A DNA stretch of 9,945 nucleotides from Flavobacteriaceae bacterium (GTDB lineage Bacteria; Bacteroidota; Bacteroidia; Flavobacteriales; Flavobacteriaceae), in NCBI GenBank assembly GCA_027068695.1, contig JAMOMG010000164.1:1-9945 (forward strand), given 5' to 3'. How positions within the stretch are numbered: position 1 is the stretch's first letter; each line of letters starts with the position of its first letter. The notes beneath the pieces are model-generated. The model saw only the letters and a program-made list of their open reading frames with translations. It was not told the origin of the DNA and did no database searches. Shown piece after piece: positions 7,473 to 9,945 of the stretch. Position numbers and translations under genes: made by a program.

Positions 7473-7482
7473 TTATGTGTAG

Positions 7483-7494
7483 TACAGTACTGTA
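7483..7494. repeat. 12-bp perfect palindrome after the thioredoxin operon
   Basis: TACAGTACTGTA is perfectly self-complementary and lies 7 bases beyond the stop codon of the minus-strand gene that ends at 7502. A loop-free palindrome is a poor intrinsic terminator and no T tract follows directly on the minus strand. It could be a protein-binding site or chance. Confidence 0.4.
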
Positions 7495-7501
7495 AGCAGT
7501 T

Positions 7502-9343
7502 TTATTCAATATTTTCTTTAATTAAAGCATCTAAATTATCTTCTGAGCTATTCACAGATATAATTTCTCCATTTTTATTTATTACTATTTTCATTGGTAT
7601 TAATTTCACTTTATAATTTTCTGCTACTTTATTATCGAAATCGAATAAAACATTAAATGTGTAATTGTTATCTGTAATAAATTTTACAACATTCTTTTTA
7701 ATAGCTTCTTTTTCACCACGCTCAAAAGCATCAATAAAGAAAAATTCAACGGGGTAATTCTCGTATTTTTTAATTAGTTTTTGCATATTAGGGAAAGATG
7801 CTCTACAAGGACCACACCAAGTTGCCCAAAAATCTAATACTACTATCTTTCCTTTGTAATCTGATAATTTAACAGTTTTCCCTTCTAAGTTTACCAAATT
7901 AAATTCAGAAGCATTTAGTTGCCCGTACATTTCAATTATTTCCTTTTGAGATTTTTCTGTTGCTAATTTTACTGATTTTTCTTTTAAATTATTAAATTTT
8001 TTATCGGAAAGGTTTAACTCTTTATAAATTTTTTTCAATTGATTCATTATAATTTTTGAATCTACACCAGCAGTTAGTTGTTCTTCTAAATAATCCTTGG
8101 TGAATTTTGACCCTTTTGCTTTTTCTGCAATTGCTGCATAACGCTCTTTACCTCCTTTGTCTAGTCCATTCTGCTTTCTAACTTCATCTTGGTAACTAAA
8201 CGCTAAATTATACTCTTTCAATTTGTAAAGAATTAAGGCATAGGTATCTGCATAATTATTGTAATTATCTTTTACATCATAACCACCGTGTTCTTCTGGA
8301 TGATCCATAGCATCTTTTGTAATATCTAAAGCTTTCTTAGATAAAAACTTTGCAAAATTTAAATCTTCACCAGCACTTGTTAAATCACCTCCCGACAAAT
8401 CCCAAGCATACTCATTATAATATATAGCAATATATAAAGTCTCTTTGACTTTGTTTTCATAATTACCTAAAACCAATGTATCTCTTTCCTCTAATTTCAA
8501 TTTAAGTAATGCTAAATAAAAAACATCTGCTTCTTGAGAAATGGAATCATTAAACTTTGTTGTATATTCATGAAGTGATGCTAATATTGAGTCTTCTGTT
8601 TTACCTTTAGAAGCCCTGAAAGTTGAAATAAACTTATTTTTAGCAGTAGTACCTTTTGGATGTTTTAAAACAATCAATTGTTTAATTTTGTTACTTTCAT
8701 TAACTCTTCCTATTATAGAATTCAATTGCATTGCATAAATTAAATTTTGCTCATCATCTTTTGTTCTTAAATAGTCGATATGTTTTAATATTTCAGGTTC
8801 TGTGCTAAAACTATTAAGTTTATATTTTAAATATAAATATCCAATATAGCTTTCTCCTCCTTTTAAATTGGGGTTTAAGTTAAAAACTTCCTCAAATTGC
8901 TTTATTCTTTCTTCAAATGGAGGGTCTAATTTTAAATAAAAAATGGATGTATTTAAATATGTTAAATAATCTAATTTAGCTTTTGCTTTTTCATCATCGG
9001 TATTATATATAATATTAATAATATATCCTCTTTTTTGATTGTTATCTATCAGCTTCTTGTCCCAATCAAACACAGCCATCACAATAACATTCATAGCTTT
9101 GGTTATTTCTAAAGAAAATTGATATTCACTGTTTTTCTTAACTAATGGTGCTGTTATTTTTTGTCTGTGATGAATAATAGTTACATAAGATTTAACAGGA
9201 ATTTTTATATTATTTGGTGGTTCGTAGATAAAAGTATTAGTTTCTCCAGCTTTTATAGCGTTGTTCTTTGGGTAGACTTTTCCATTTTGAGAAAAAAGAA
9301 TGTTAATTGTTACTAAAAAAAATAGGGTGATTAGATTTTTCAT
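7502..9343 (-). CDS. Exported TPR-like protein with C-terminal TlpA/thioredoxin domain
   Basis: This is a 613-residue exported protein with a TlpA-type thioredoxin fold, expected to act on disulfides or as a thiol oxidoreductase in the periplasm. A signal peptide (MKNLITLFFL...ILFS, cut before Gln19) is followed by a beta-rich domain of about 22-115, then a long helical region of about 120-470 with repeats of Tyr/Leu/Ala-rich helices that read like degenerate TPRs (NNYADTYALILYKLKEYNLAF at 361-381). The C-terminal domain begins at about 478 (FNLVNLEGKTVKLSDYKGK) and carries DFWATWCGPC (504-513), with redox Cys510 and Cys513 and the cis-Pro region LIPMK (581-585). It lies 9 bases after the stop of the upstream TlpA-like gene, so the two form an operon. 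The substrate is unknown. The ATG at 9343 is the only start that keeps the signal peptide. Confidence 0.88.
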   Translation of the reverse strand: MKNLITLFFLVTINILFSQNGKVYPKNNAIKAGETNTFIYEPPNNIKIPVKSYVTIIHHRQKITAPLVKKNSEYQFSLEITKAMNVIVMAVFDWDKKLIDNNQKRGYIINIIYNTDDEKAKAKLDYLTYLNTSIFYLKLDPPFEERIKQFEEVFNLNPNLKGGESYIGYLYLKYKLNSFSTEPEILKHIDYLRTKDDEQNLIYAMQLNSIIGRVNESNKIKQLIVLKHPKGTTAKNKFISTFRASKGKTEDSILASLHEYTTKFNDSISQEADVFYLALLKLKLEERDTLVLGNYENKVKETLYIAIYYNEYAWDLSGGDLTSAGEDLNFAKFLSKKALDITKDAMDHPEEHGGYDVKDNYNNYADTYALILYKLKEYNLAFSYQDEVRKQNGLDKGGKERYAAIAEKAKGSKFTKDYLEEQLTAGVDSKIIMNQLKKIYKELNLSDKKFNNLKEKSVKLATEKSQKEIIEMYGQLNASEFNLVNLEGKTVKLSDYKGKIVVLDFWATWCGPCRASFPNMQKLIKKYENYPVEFFFIDAFERGEKEAIKKNVVKFITDNNYTFNVLFDFDNKVAENYKVKLIPMKIVINKNGEIISVNSSEDNLDALIKENIE

Positions 9344-9352
9344 ATTATTTTT

Positions 9353-9945
9353 TTAATGGATTTCTCTTACGTTTGAATTATTGTTATGTAAATATATTTT
9401 TAAGTCAATTATAGAAATATTTTTGGCAATTATTAATCCATTTTTATCAATTAAAAAATTCTGTGGAACAGAATTAGTTGCCCCATACTTAATCAAAATT
9501 TCACTTTCTTGCCCTCTTGTATCAATCACATTTCTCCAAATTAATTTGTCTTTTTTAACTGCTGACATCCACTTATCCAAATCTTTATCAATTGATACTC
9601 CAAGAATCTCAAAATCATTATTTTTGAACTCATTATAAATTTTTGATAAATTAGGATTTTGTTTTCTGCAAGGTGTGCACCAAGAAGCCCAAAAATCAAT
9701 TAACAGTACTTTTCCTCTATAATCTATGGTGCTTATTAATTCCTTTTTAGTATTTGATAAAGTAAAATCCATTAATTGCTTACCCACTTTTAAAGTTTGG
9801 AATGGGTTAATGATTCTGTTTATATCATTTAATTGAACTTTTGAAAGCTTACTTGTATCAATTTTATGATATAACTTTTCTACTTGATTTTTATTTAAAA
9901 TTTTCTTTCTTAACTGTATTAAAAAAACGTAAGCACTGTAACTAT
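9353..9945 (-). CDS. TlpA-family thioredoxin protein, 5' end outside window
   Basis: The reading frame stays open to the window edge, so only the last 196 codons are present. The GTG at 9787 is not the start: the 52 upstream codons (SYSAYVFL, then KKILNKNQVEKLYHKI, leading to NPFQTLKVGKQLMDF) match the helical stretch that precedes the thioredoxin fold in Bacteroidota TlpA proteins, which often have an N-terminal DUF4369 domain. The visible domain has FTLSNT, then LLIDFWASWCTPC with the redox cysteines encoded at 9677-9679 and 9668-9670, followed by GVSIDKD and the cis-Pro loop SVPQNFLIDKNG. Such proteins are usually periplasmic or lipid-anchored thiol-disulfide oxidoreductases; the anchor cannot be seen here. 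It is followed after 9 bases by the second thioredoxin-fold gene in the same operon. Confidence 0.9.
   Translation of the reverse strand, partial: SYSAYVFLIQLRKKILNKNQVEKLYHKIDTSKLSKVQLNDINRIINPFQTLKVGKQLMDFTLSNTKKELISTIDYRGKVLLIDFWASWCTPCRKQNPNLSKIYNEFKNNDFEILGVSIDKDLDKWMSAVKKDKLIWRNVIDTRGQESEILIKYGATNSVPQNFLIDKNGLIIAKNISIIDLKIYLHNNNSNVREIH

Noticed and set aside
9381..9638. 85-codon plus-strand open frame opposite the right-end TlpA-like gene
   Set aside because: The minus strand encodes a clear thioredoxin fold here; the plus frame is its antisense shadow.
9785..9787. GTG start giving a 144-residue thioredoxin protein
   Set aside because: The frame is open for 52 further codons to the window edge with sequence typical of the region preceding the thioredoxin fold, so the GTG is an internal valine codon.

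Overview
The window looks like a chromosomal stretch from a member of the Bacteroidota, most likely a marine-type Flavobacteriaceae. The support is a strongly A+T-rich sequence, starts without Shine-Dalgarno sequences, TAnnTTTG-type -7 promoter boxes, exported proteins with signal peptides ending before a Gln, TlpA-like thioredoxin proteins in tandem, and intergenic repeats of a style I associate with this family. The genus cannot be fixed from the window.

Layout: 1-434 holds no gene but contains an (ATT)9 microsatellite, an inverted-repeat element (131-206) and a twin-hairpin repeat bounded by ACGTCA/TGACGT (310-381). From 435 to 2976 there is a tightly packed plus-strand group: pyrD (dihydroorotate dehydrogenase), a LysE/RhtB-type exporter starting at a TTG one base after the pyrD stop, and an HMG-CoA lyase-family protein. 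Next come a secreted alpha/beta hydrolase (3047-3730), a lipoprotein of the 5'-nucleotidase/metallophosphoesterase family (3887-5395) and guaB, IMP dehydrogenase (5466-6935). The last two each have a good -7 box just upstream.

The 566 bases between guaB and the next intact gene (6936-7501) are accessory in character. They hold a compact structured repeat (7021-7103), an unexplained stretch with inverted repeats (7104-7203), a frameshifted minus-strand remnant of a winged-helix protein, probably the C-terminus of a Fic-type protein (7204-7472), and a 12-bp perfect palindrome.

The right end is a minus-strand operon of two exported thioredoxin-fold proteins of the TlpA family. The upstream one is cut by the window edge, and the downstream one has a long helical, TPR-like middle region.

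Together the genes are mostly housekeeping: de novo pyrimidine (pyrD) and guanine nucleotide (guaB) synthesis, nucleotide or phosphoester hydrolysis at the envelope, leucine-type acyl-CoA breakdown, and envelope redox proteins. I found no convincing new multi-gene system. The points most worth a second look are a class-2-shaped PyrD that carries the class-1-type catalytic Cys, the structured repeat next to the gene remnant after guaB, and the paired hairpins around the guaB promoter.
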